64,000 bases of DNA, from the NCBI GenBank assembly GCA_030544215.1, contig JARZZO010000001.1, positions 71,202,456 to 71,266,455 of the forward strand, given 5' to 3'. A program made the translations under genes and the position numbers. The notes under the pieces were generated by a model, which had not been told where the DNA came from, did no database searches, and was given only the letters and a program-made list of their open reading frames with translations. This DNA is from Zantedeschia hybrid cultivar (taxonomy: Eukaryota; Streptophyta; Magnoliopsida; Alismatales; Araceae). Shown here one piece after another: positions 43,592 to 55,500 of this stretch (position 1 is the first letter of the stretch; each line of letters opens with the position of its first letter).

Positions 43592-44794
43592 CATATGGCT
43601 GGAAGCTCCTGAGTCGATGACCCAAGAGGTAGACTTCCTAGTTACACAGTTGAAAGCATGGTCAATGCTGGATGAAGTACCTAACTGAGCGAGATGAGAG
43701 GAGTCAATATGTCCCTCGAGTGGGCTGGAGGTCTCTGCTGTGGAGGAGCTAATGCCAGAGAATGTCTCATGCTTTTCCATCAACCGACGAAGAGTCTGCT
43801 ATTCCTCTGCAGACAAACCACCTGTAGTGCCTTCAGTCTCTTCTGAAAGATGGGCCTGTCCAGTCCTACGACCACGACCACGTCCCCCAACTCGACCACC
43901 ACCACGGCGGCCACCACAAATAGACTGAGTGGGACGGCCATGTAACTCCCAACAGAATGCCTTGATGTGCCCAGGTTTCTTGCAATGATGGCACACCTTC
44001 TCTTCTAATGATTGGGTTTGAGGCTGCACAGAAAGAGCAGACTTCACAGGAGTACTAGAGGTTGAGGAGACACGTCGCCAGGTTTCCTCACTGAGGACAG
44101 TAGAAAACGCTTGACCTAAGGTAGGAAGGCAATCTCGAGCCAACAACTTAACTCGAACAGACTCAAACTCTGAATTCAAGCCATAAAGAAAGTCTTGAAC
44201 TCGTTCCTGTTCCAGATGCTTCTGAAATCCATCAACATCAACTGAGCAAGTGGGAACAAAAGTCCGATAATGATCGGCCTCAGACCATAGGTGTTTTAGC
44301 TCGTTAGCATATTCAGTCACAGACAATTCTCCTTGACGGAGTTCTCTCAGCCGAGACCTGATCTCAAAAGCTTGTGCAGAATTAAACTTCTGGGAGAACA
44401 TTTGAGCCACTGCCTCCCATACCTCATGAGCGGTCTCTAATAACTGTACACTCCGAGCAACATTGGGAGCCATAGTATTCAAAAGGAATGCCAGAACAAC
44501 TGAATTTTCCATCTCCCATTTAGTCACACCAGACTTACCACACGGGGGCTTCTTAGTCACACCAGTTAGATATCCCTCCATACCTCGTCCTTGCACCAGT
44601 AGACGGGTACTCCTGGCCCATGTCAAATAGGTCGCCGGGCCATCAAGCTTGACTGCTACCTGCAGGGCATTGATGAATGCCGTCTCCCGCACAGAAGTGT
44701 TCGCACCAGTGGCAGACTACACTGCAGAGATCTGCGCTGATATCAGTCGTCCGATCAGGCCTTCAAGATCTTGCAACGTAACTGGGTCGGCCAT
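43592..44794 (-). pseudogene. copia gag and protease start (two nonsense codons)
   Basis: The ATG at 44794 (MADPVTLQDLEGL) opens gag. A copia gag region with WARSTRLLVQGRG and LRELRQGELSVTEY leads to a CCHC zinc knuckle, CHHCKKPGHIKAFC, at about 44000. The protease active site WVIDSGASSHMTG ends just before the inserted solo LTR. In-frame TAG codons at 44717-44719 and 43799-43801 interrupt it. No frameshift is present. A long open frame starting at 44692 begins downstream of the first stop and is not the true start. Confidence 0.85.
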
Positions 44795-44829
44795 CTTGAT
44801 CAAACTGTCTTAAAAAAAAAGTTCCACAA

Positions 44830-45473
44830 ACAAAGATCGCACTACACAGCTAGGCCACAAGTGTCAACAAACACATCACAAACTAACCATGTCCAAATAT
44901 CCAAACATCACAGAAAATAGACCAAAAACGCGTGAGAACCCATCTCTACCTCCGCCTGGCTCTGCATATCGGAGCAGCACAAGGAAGTACTAGATGTCGG
45001 GGTAAGAACATGGGTGCCATGGAATTATGCGACAAACAAGAGAGGTGAAATCCCAAAGCCCAAGGCAGTCTGGTGGTGCGCAGTGGCGCACGGGAAGGGA
45101 GGCCGTGGGTGCGGGGCTGCGGTGTCTGTGAGGGGCAGCGGCGTAGGGGCGGCGTGCGCGGTGCGGGGCGGCGGTGTGGCGCGACAAACGAGGCGCCGGT
45201 GCCGGTGCGGGGCTGCGCAGGGGCGGCGGTGCCGGGGAGCGGCGGCGCAGACGCGGCGTGCGCGGTGCGGGGCGGCGTGCGCGGTGCGGGGCTGCGCAGG
45301 GGGCGGCGGTGCCGGTGAGGGGCGGCGTGCGCGGTGCGGTGCGGCGTGCGCGGTGCGGTGCGGGGCTGCGCAGGGGCAGCGGTGCGCTCCGCCTAGTGCC
45401 TGCCTGCCGAGGCCTCCCCTCTCCGGCGACGGGAACGAAGCTGCTGGGGTTCCGGCGATCGGATCTCGCCGGC
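44830..45473 (-). other. copia 5' leader with GC-rich repeats
   Basis: Between the primer site and gag lies a leader in which 45080-45400 is extremely GC-rich. It is built of repeated GGGGCTGCGCAGGGGCGGC and GGCGTGCGCGGTGCGGGG motifs (plus strand) in irregular tandem order. Frames across it are Arg/Pro or Gly/Ala-rich and probably not translated. The composition is quite unlike the rest of the element. Confidence 0.6.
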
Positions 45474-45486
45474 GGCTCTGATACCA

Positions 45487-45603
45487 AGTTGGAACGAAGG
45501 TTTCGAGAGGGTAAAAACCTCAAACCTAGTCCCCTCTCTCTTAACCACTTTTATTAAAAAGGATAATTAGAGGTAAACTCTCTTAAACTACATTATTACA
45601 ATA
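45487..45603 (-). repeat. copia 5' LTR (117 bp)
   Basis: Same boundaries as the partner at 38963-39079. The primer-binding site lies immediately inside it, at about 45474-45488 on the minus strand. Confidence 0.92.
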
Positions 45604-45608
45604 GTTTG

Positions 45609-48469
45609 GTACATGGTAAAATGCCTTAAAATTTCAAAATCAATATAAATAAATTTTCTAATTTCTTACTTGTCAATTTTTAAATTGCCAGTTTTAGTTT
45701 GAGTGACTTTAGATTGAAAATCAAAATCAACGAAAAGGACGATTTTAAAAGTCAACTGATTTTGAAATATAACAATTTATGATGTTCTAATATATCAAAA
45801 CCTAACATAAAATGATTAAAATAATTTAAATATAAAGAAAATGATGTTTTATAGCTCTTCACGACACACCAAACAAACCATAAAATATGGCGATAAGATT
45901 TTATGCCGAGCTTATGTATTATTTGATAATTCAACCTTTTACGTAATGGGTGAGCAGCACGACAAGTCATGTAGATAATGATAATGATAAGTTGAAGCTT
46001 TTATCAAAGATGAGAATACGGATAAAAAACATCCATGGGACCCCAATTAGATAACCTTTATCTTTTTGCACCCTCACCCCCCAAACCGGCGGATCCAACT
46101 ACTATTCAGAAAAACCAAAGATTAGCACAACAAAACATTCCAGCCCATGTATTATTTTGATCCTGTATACGAGTCCCCTTGATGTGTTGTCATTTTCCAA
46201 AATTAACAATTAATTAAGAGTTCGTATGCTCTTTATCCAACATATTGATAAGTCCCAACCAGTGTAATATAAAATTTACGTTTTTTCCTTTTAAAATCAC
46301 GATTTAATCACGCTTATCACAATGTTCAGTATGCGAAATAGATTGTGCCAAAATTAACTTTAAATAAAAGTCACTTGATCAAGAGAACAAACTCTTAAAA
46401 ATAAAATCCCATACATATAAACAATCATGATAAATAGCAAAGAAATAAAATAAAAGAAATGGCATGATCATGTTATTAATATTATAAATGTATGATCCAG
46501 AAAAATACCAAATCCATATATACAAAGAATGAAGCTAAAGAAATGCATAAAATAAGTCAGAAAGTTTATCAACTAAGAAGTCTATTGGATTATGCTTAGA
46601 GAATATTTTGTGCCAGCTATAAGGTACACAGGTGAGCGGCAATCTCCTCCCAAGATATAATAGTCGGATGCACTGCCAAAATATTGATCCTGAAACATAA
46701 CCTTGTTTACCAATAACCTCAAAACTAGGGAAAGATAAAGAAGCAAAGATAGATAGAGAGGGAAACTACTTCCTAGCAGTAATACGAAGTAGAGGCAAAT
46801 AATATATTGTATATCTATAATACAAATCTCTTTTTGTCTACATTTATCACACTTTCACAATGTTCTAAACAAGGCAGTGATAAAATTCATACAAATGTAG
46901 AGATTTGCACTGAAGGACTGTTACAAAAGTTCAAACATTATTACAAGAGACAAAAAGACTTGTGAGAATTCAAAGCCCAAGGTCCCTGTTGAGAGATAAA
47001 GTTCGAAACTTGAAGTCCAAGCTTAAGCTTAGGTTGCGTTTGTTTGAGCTATGGGGGTGCCATAAATTTTAGAAAAAGTCATCATTATTTAGATTTCCTT
47101 ATTATCCATTTTTCATAGATTATTTTAAAATTTAAGAAAGAAGAGAAAGTTAAATGGATTTATGACAAGTATCTCATGTATCATTACGAATCTATTCAAC
47201 TTTTTAAAATCTAAACATCTCCCATAATCTCCAAGTCTGAAAATCTGCGATATAGCATGACTTCACTTAAGCGCATGTGATTTGCACATTATCATATAGT
47301 ACAACAAAACAGATGTTTATAGAACACCAGAAAATATAAACTCAACTGAAGCAATCATTGGAAAATGTGGGACTAAAAACCCAGCGTACTTATTTTAAAC
47401 TCTATGGATTTGAGAAGTTTAAATTCCCATTTCCTCCCAAACAAAATATAAGGCAATCTCTTAATGAGAATAAAGTAAATCTATTTTCCCAATCTCACAA
47501 AGTTTTCATTTTTATTAAAAAAGAAACTCTATGTTCTCTTATATTAATACCATGACTGTTTAGTAGTAAAAAGAGTGGTAAAAATATGAATAATTATCTT
47601 TTCATTTCTTTAAAATTGGGAGTCGGCGAAACGGTAATTCCTAGATTCTTATTACTAGGTTGGGAGGGCAAGCTAATCATGGGCTGAATTTGACAAGACA
47701 AATGTAATTTGATGTTAACTGAACAAGCTAAAACGGCATTAACCTTTTATGTTAAACAAGACGATGTTTGTAGTTTCAAAAATTTAAGGAAATACGAAAG
47801 TATGGAAAGCATTATTTTATAATTTAAAAGTTGCAAGAAATCATTTAACAAAAAATAAAAAATACATTTATAAATTTTATAGAGAAGTAGAAATATATAT
47901 TTGTATTTTTATGTGAGAATAAAGAGAGGAAAATGAATGAAAAGTGTGTAAAGAACACATATAAACAGTTGAGAAATATTTTTTTCAACTGCATTTTTCT
48001 AAAAGTCAGTTTTTAAAAAATAAAAGAACAAGAGTCGAGAGTCCATTTAAAAGCTGATTGTTGCTATCTGCTAACCCCATCCCAACATGCTAAGAAAAAT
48101 ATCTATATATTTACCTTTTTTTGTATGAATATATTATTTAATAAAATTAAATAATCATTAATTAAATATTAAAAAGTTTATCCATGATCCTAATTGAGTC
48201 GATCCATATCTTTAGCTCAGCTCGTACTTTAAATCAATGAAATTTTAGTAAAATGAGAAAGGGATTTTTGTATCTATCGCCTTAAAAATTTATATTAGTA
48301 TTTATATCCTCAACTCCTACATATTATCTTCAAGACCACTAAAATCTTCAGAAATGTTGCCTTATATCCATATGTCAAAAATAATAATGTGCACTCAAAC
48401 AGAATATGTCAAAATGATTTTGTAAATCCTGATAACATCATAAGTACATATGTACAGCTTTAGTAAATT

Positions 48470-48518
<49 letters not shown>

Positions 48519-48850
48519 GATATTAGTAAATTTACGTTTGATTTAAAGGCATTTTGATAGAGAGGTATAACCATACGTGGGAGTTGGCGGGTATAATGCA
48601 AATAGTATTCGTCAGGCGTATACGTGCTAAAATCCCAATTAGGAAAACCGGCGGAAAGAACGCACCCATCTGGGCAGTCCAAGAGATGGCATACTGATCG
48701 GACTGCCCACGCAGTAGCAACTCCTAACAGTGATAGATCAGGCCGTTGGATCTGTTCAAAAATCCAATCAAACGGGTCAAGCCAGCCGAACAAATCCCCA
48801 AACGTGCTTACACACATCCCTTCTCGTGTGCAGGAGTGACGCATTCTCGC
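45609..48850. other. intergenic AT-rich DNA
   Basis: No gene, RNA gene or delimitable element was recognised between the copia element and the STRAP promoter. A (TA)n tract lies at 48473-48514. Short frames at 47358 and 48395-48955 have no domain. Confidence 0.5.
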
Positions 48851-48857
48851 TGCATCC

Positions 48858-48866
48858 TATATAAGT
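48858..48866 (+). promoter_or_regulatory. TATA box of STRAP-like gene
   Basis: CTATATAAG lies about 480 bp before the ATG, followed by a pyrimidine-rich stretch (48880-48945) typical of plant transcription start regions. The implied 5' UTR is long, and an intron in it is possible. Confidence 0.5.
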
Positions 48867-49342
48867 CGTCCTCCTCACTCGCCCCTCCCCGCACCTTTCA
48901 GCTTTTTTTCTCCTTTTTTTCTTCTTTTTTTTCTTATGTTCTTAGCATAGTATAATACTACGTGCCAATAGAAATTTTCCTCCAAATATCCGCTCTATCC
49001 ATCGCTTTTCCTCTCCGATCCGCATTTTTTTTCCTCTTGTAATCACAGAGATCCAGCGATTAATTCCCATTTCCTGCGGTCGTCTCTTCGGTCTTTCTTG
49101 TAATAATCTGTCAATCGGGTGCCGTTCGATCTCTCTTTGGTGTGGGCTAGGGTTAGGGTTTTTCGCCCATGTCGATCTAGTTTTCCTCCCTTGTTGGTTC
49201 TACATTTTAGAGTTGGAGCGTGTGCGTATTTGTGTTTTCCGCGTGGTTTTGTGTTTGGGATCGAGATATCTGCCAGGGTTGGGTTTTCGTTTGCTGTTGT
49301 TGCATTCCACCGGGAGCGGGGGTAGAAGGGGGTGGTGAAGCA

Positions 49343-52208
49343 ATGGAGAAGAAGAAGGTGGCTGTTCCTCTCGTGTGCCACGGGCATTCGCGCCCGGTGG
49401 TGGACCTTTTCTACAGCCCCATCACGCCCGATGGGTTCTTTCTGATCAGCGCGAGCAAGGGTAAGTCTTGTTCCCACGAAATTTGTAACCTTTGGATTTT
49501 TCCGGCACAGATATTGTTTTATAAACGAATAAGAATCTTGAAGAATGTTCTACTTTTTCTGAGACTGAGAGCAATTTGGATGTAAATCTGATCCTGTACC
49601 TTCTACTCCATACTGTCCTAAAAAGCAAATTTCATTTGTTGTCAGATGTTATGTATTGCTTGTTTCTGAATGGTTGGGGACAACCTTTTTTGAGCTATAA
49701 ATCATCTTAAGCTATGTTCTTCCTTTTTTTGGTCTGGAATCCTACCGAGGGCGTGCCTTGAGTTTTGATCCTAACTTGCTTGTAGGTATAGTTTGATCGA
49801 TTTGGTATTGTTCCAGTTTCATTGTCAAGGTTTTCAAGTTGCCTTCTTTCCCTTACTGTTCGTGGAAATTTTTGTTGATAAATGAATGCAACAGATGTGA
49901 TTTAGAATACTTTGTGTTTCGTGCAATTCACTATGTTCTTCTGTGATTCATTCTTGTGCTATAACATTAAGTTGTGTTGAAAATATACTGGGGAATTGTG
50001 TTTACAGATTCCAGTCCTATGTTGAGGAACGGAGAGACAGGTGATTGGATTGGAACCTTTGAAGGGCATAAAGGCGCAGTGTGGAGTTGCTGTCTAGATA
50101 CAAATGCTTTACGTGCTGCTTCTGGATCGGCAGATTTTTCAGCGTATGTCGTGTTATTTGTTTTTCTTTTTTCTATTTTCTGTCATTTCAAAGGTATCAT
50201 GTTAAATTTTTGTCCACTGTGAAGCATATGATTACCTTCAGGACTCTAGTATGAGGTATCACTAATTGAATATTGTATTGTGCCAGCAAATGCCTGTTGC
50301 AAGGTAACAACATAACGGCAACTAAAGAGAATAAGCAATGGGGGAACCAACTTATTTTTTTAATGCTATGTCTCCTTGCTTGGAAACTTATAATTGTACT
50401 GGACATATTATATCTGTAAGACTTGATTAACTTCAAAATTGCTAGGTTTTATGATATACATGCGATTCTTGTATTAAATGGAGATGATAACAATTGATTC
50501 CATATACCATGTTAATCATGTGCTTTATCTATGCCATCATTACTAAAATTTTCACTTCAAAAAAATTGATTACTAAAATTTTATATATGCGTAAGTTGAG
50601 GATTCACAATATAAGTCATCTACTTAGCTGAAGGTGGTGACATTCTACTCTCTTCTCATTGATCTGCAGAAAGATATGGGATGCATTAACTGGGGATGAA
50701 CTACACTCCTTTGAACACAAGCACATTGTTCGTGCATGTGCCTTTTCTGAGGTAATAAGAGCCATTCATGGGTACTGCCTTGCAGTGTTGTTGACCATCT
50801 CCTTGAATTTTTTCATCATAATGCTTTATGTTTTTTTTCTTAAGAAAGAAAGAAATGTTAGACTCTCAATACTTGAAGTTGTTGCAAAACTCATGATGAT
50901 ATTTTTTTTGTAATTCTATTTGGTGGTGAACAAACTTATAAGTTAAAATTTGCCAATTTCACATTCAAATGGTAAAATTCGTGAAGTCTGATCTCATGTC
51001 GATTTTGTTTTGTTGGTTCACTTATTTGACCCAACAATGAATTGAAGTTGTGAATCACTTTTTGTTTTTGTTTTTTGAATATGAGTTGTACTACTTGTAT
51101 TATAAATAAAATAAGGAGGAATTAAGCAGTCCACTTTACAAGAGAACCTAGCTCATTCTTTGACGTTAACACAAATAAAAGAGAAACCCTATGCGGAGTA
51201 TTGGCCTCCCTCTTGAAAATTCTGTCATTGCGCTTTGTCCAATGTCTATGCCAAGAGGGCAGGAGCTGCTCCACAGACTCAACGTGACAAAGTCCTGCTT
51301 GGAATAGGCTATTCACCAGCTCGCGTGCCTCGTCAAAAAAAGGAACATGCAGTGAAAATGTGATCCATAGACTCTTCACCCAAGGCACATAGACGACACC
51401 TAGTGGGCGGCTCCTATAGAAAGCATGCAAGTATATCACACATGGGAACATAGTTAAAAATGGGACGGGTATAACGGTAAAGATGTGTTCGAGTATAATT
51501 CAAGTTAAATTTTGAATAAAACGGTCAAAATTTTGGTCAAAAAATCACCTATTTCAAAAATATGGAATGGCATGTGTATGGAGTATTTGATAAATTCGTA
51601 ATGAAAAATAGGGATGTCTGTGTGTGTGTGTGTGTGATGAACACATAAAGGCATGTTCATAATTTCCTGCATTTTACAACTGTTAACTTAAATTTTCACT
51701 CATACCTTGGAAATAAAATAAATTTGCTAATTCACCAACTTCATACAGCCAATAAACAATGCACAGTCTCAAGTCTATAAACAACCCATAGATAAGAATT
51801 AAGCAGAGAGTAAAATCTGTTATATAGATTCGTAAACACACCCATAGATAGTTAAAATTCTTTACACGATCAAAAATAGATCCCAAATAGAGACCACACC
51901 ATAGTATACAAGGATTGTACTCTGGTGTAAAAAAACCTGTCATATACACTGCACAGATACATAAATGCACCCAATAGATTCATAAACCTGCCATATATAT
52001 TTAAACTAGAAGAAGAAAATATAGCAAGAAGATATATACATGTGAAGAAGGTGTCAATGTGCTGCTATCCCTGTGAGGGTGTCGGGCATAGTTGTCAAGG
52101 CGGTAAGGCGACCAAGGCGTGCTCGGGGTTCTGGACCGCCTAAGCGCTTAGGCGCCCGCCTAGGCGTCGCCTAGGCGTCAACTTCATAATATAATATTTT
52201 AATTTAGG

Positions 52209-52259
<51 letters not shown>

Positions 52260-52552
52260 GTACACACATATTACATACATACATTTAGATACATATATAT
52301 ATATATATATACACATTTAGATTTAGACACATATTACATACATATATATATATACATTTAGATTTACACACATATCTATACATACATACATATATATCTA
52401 CGTATAAATGTATGTATGTAATATGTGTATATGTCTAACTATATAATATATACATACATATATATACACAAATATATCTAAATGTATGTATGTAATATGT
52501 ATATGTATATATACATATTTGTATATATATATATATATAATATTTTAATTTA

Positions 52553-52593
<41 letters not shown>

Positions 52594-55500
52594 CATACAT
52601 ATATATACACAAATATATCTAAATGTATGTATGTAATATGTATATGTATATATATATACATTTAGATTTACACATATATATACATACATACATATATATA
52701 TCTATGTATAAATGTATGTATGTAATATGTGTAAATGTCTAACTATATAATATATACATACATATATATACACAAATATATCTAAATGTATGTATGTAAT
52801 ATGAATATGTATATATATACACATTTTACATACATGATACATATATTTAGATGTATACATATACATATATATGCATGTTTGTATATATAAATCTAAATAT
52901 ATGTATGTAATATGTCTATATATATGTATTAGTATGTATTTATATAATTATATGTGTATATATATACATATATGTATATATAAAAAAAGAGAGGGGCAAG
53001 AACCCCAAATTTTAGAAATCTGGGCGCCTTGGGCGCCTTTTCACATGTTGGAAAGGCGCCCCAGCGCCTTGGTGCTTGTGAAAGCGCCTTGGCGCCTAGG
53101 CGGCGCCTAGGCGGGCTCCTTGACAACAGAGGTGTCGGGTGACTCTGGTCTGCTGCTATAGAGGAGAGGCCACTCTTCTGTCTCTGTTGTCCAGGAGGGG
53201 AGATCGAGCAGCCAGCAGCCCACCTTAAAGCCTTGTGACCTTGCCACTGATGTGCTGAGATTGAAGAGCCTGTCCAAGACGGATTGAGAGGCCTGTGTGC
53301 TGCAGTGCTGCCATGGCATTGATAGAGGAGAAGGAGGAGGGCTGTGAGTCTGTGCACGGGGTGAAGGCCCTTGCAGTCTCTACTCTCTAGAGATCAGAGA
53401 AGAGGAGGGTTTGAGAAACGAACCTTGTTGTGAATCTTGTGAGATGAGCAATGGTGTACTGGCCAGCGTTGGGGCTTCGACAGTTCTGCTTCCGGAGAGG
53501 AGTAGCGGCAATGGGGCTTTGGCAGATCTACTTGGGTGGCTGGATCTTGGCATTGGGGCAGAAGGACCTCTAGAGATCAGAGAAGAGGAGGGTTTGAGAA
53601 ACAAACCTTGCTGTGAATCTTGTGAGATGAGCAATGGTGTACTGGCCAGCGTTGGGGCGTTGGGGCTTCGACAGTTCTGCCTCCGGAGAGGAGTAGTGGT
53701 GATGGGGCTTTGGCAGATCTACTTGGGTGGCTGGATCTTGGCAGTGGGGCGGAAGGACCTCAGTGTTGGGGTGGTGGGGATCAGCGTTGGAGCGGCACCA
53801 CAGCGACGGCGGCCGGCAACCTACCACCGGAGATGAGCAGCGGCGGCGCAAGGTGGAGGGTTTGGGTTTGGGAGAGGTAAAGAAGGAGGGCAGTGCATTC
53901 TGTTCGGGCCCTTCGGAGGTAATGGGCTTAGGAGGACTCTAGGGTACGGTGGTTTTTCATATAAGCCCGTATAAAACACCCATTTTATACCCGTATCCAT
54001 AATACCCATTTAATACTTCCACCATGTAAAAAATACGAATTAAACTGTATCTTATACAGCTGTTTTTTTTTGTTTAATACGTACGGATGCGTATTATATG
54101 CGTATAATACATGAATTAACAAAGCATGGGAAGCCTATTGAGGGACGTCCCCCAAAGAAGAATTTGCATTTTGAGGGGGCTCTTGACACTCCATACAGAA
54201 TGGGGAAAATGATAAGCTGACTTAATGGAGTATATCCCGTCCTTACCCTAACTCCAGGACCACCGCTTTGTGGAATTGGGTCGATAAGGTGCACCTGCAG
54301 CATCTGAAGCAGCCGTACCAGCTCATTAGCCTCCTCGTCCCTCGAGTATCTTTTGAAAGAAAAGCTCCATATTGGATGAGATAGGTCCCCTTCGGCAGCC
54401 TGCCCAACAGTCACTGTCGGTTGGCAGTACCAGTATCGGTATCGGTATCGGAGGGTACTCATATCGATATGTATTGGTATCGGTATCGGCCGGTACCGGG
54501 TTCATTTTGGCTTAGTACTGGGCCATTATCGGCTGGTACCGGTCCACTCAGTATGTATCGGTACCCACTGATATTGATATGTATCGACCGATACGTATCG
54601 GTATCGACCGATACTTCCAACCATGGTTGGCAGGCAATGGCGAAGAGCCTTAGGAAAAGTTGTCACAGAGGCCATGGAGCACACAAATGATCCTTCCAGA
54701 AAGGGGTATTCAAACCATTACCAACATTGATCTAATACCCGATCAAGAAAGCCTCTGTATACAGGAGGATACCCTTCCAAATACAGTAATCACTTGATTC
54801 TTGTGTTAATTAAAATGACAATCAGCTCTGTGGCTCTGCAGAGGATTGCTAACATGGATTTGGAACTACTTGCCTTTTAAGTTATGCTGATCAAAGTTGC
54901 TTTTTTATCGAAGACCAGGTAAGCATGTTGTTGCTCTCGACTTATTCAGAACGAGTAGGGAGAAAAAGATCATGAATATGTGCCTTATGTTTGAATTTGT
55001 GTTCTGTTTTATTCACCTGGATCTGCACGATTATGCAGATATTGCATTATTTTCTTTAGAACAAGATTCGAGGGGAATGGTTTCCAACCAAAACTTCTTA
55101 AGCAATGCTTGTATCCAATGTGGGCTATTTTTACAAAGTATGTGGCAGCTAGGGGTAGGCAGAGGAGTTAAGGGGCGGAAGTCAGTGAGGAGGGAGTGGA
55201 AGGGAGAGGGAGCTGAGGAGGGGAGATCTTAGGTAGGGGACGGCTGAGATGGTTTCTTATGAATATTGTCTCATGGAATATTAGTGGGTTAGGGGGCACG
55301 GAGAAGAAGGTGGTAGTTGAGTGGGGAGGTATGTTATTTCAGTCTCCTTTAGGAGCGTGGAGGATGGATTTGAGTGGGACTTCACTAGTGTTTATGGCTC
55401 TCAGGGGAGGGTGGAGAAGAAGTCCCTATGGGAGGAGCTTCTACTTTGGCGTAGACAGTCTGGAAAGCCCTGGTGTGGGGCTGAGGACTTCGATGCTATT

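Larger units (their letters stand above)
38963..45603 (-). mobile_element. Ty1-copia LTR retrotransposon, complete but inactivated
   Basis: Two 117-bp LTRs bound the element. Next to the 5' LTR (minus orientation) is TTGGTATCAGAGCC, complementary to initiator tRNA-Met. Next to the 3' LTR is a purine tract TTGAGGGGGAG. Flanks ATTTG (38958-38962) and GTTTG (45604-45608) are a probable target duplication with one change. The order gag, protease, integrase, reverse transcriptase, RNase H is that of copia. Very short LTRs fit compact lineages such as Ale/Retrofit; lineage is an inference. LTRs differ at 3 sites of 117, suggesting fairly recent insertion. A solo LTR (42261-43586) splits the protease region. 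Confidence 0.93.

Noticed and set aside
45014..45557. GC-rich open frames on both strands (Gly/Ala or Arg/Pro-rich)
   Set aside because: They come from low-complexity repeats in the copia leader, which precedes gag and lacks stops only because of composition.
53411..53851. A 141-residue plus-strand frame
   Set aside because: It arises from a 183-bp tandem duplication; no domain, and it lies in an intron among mobile DNA.
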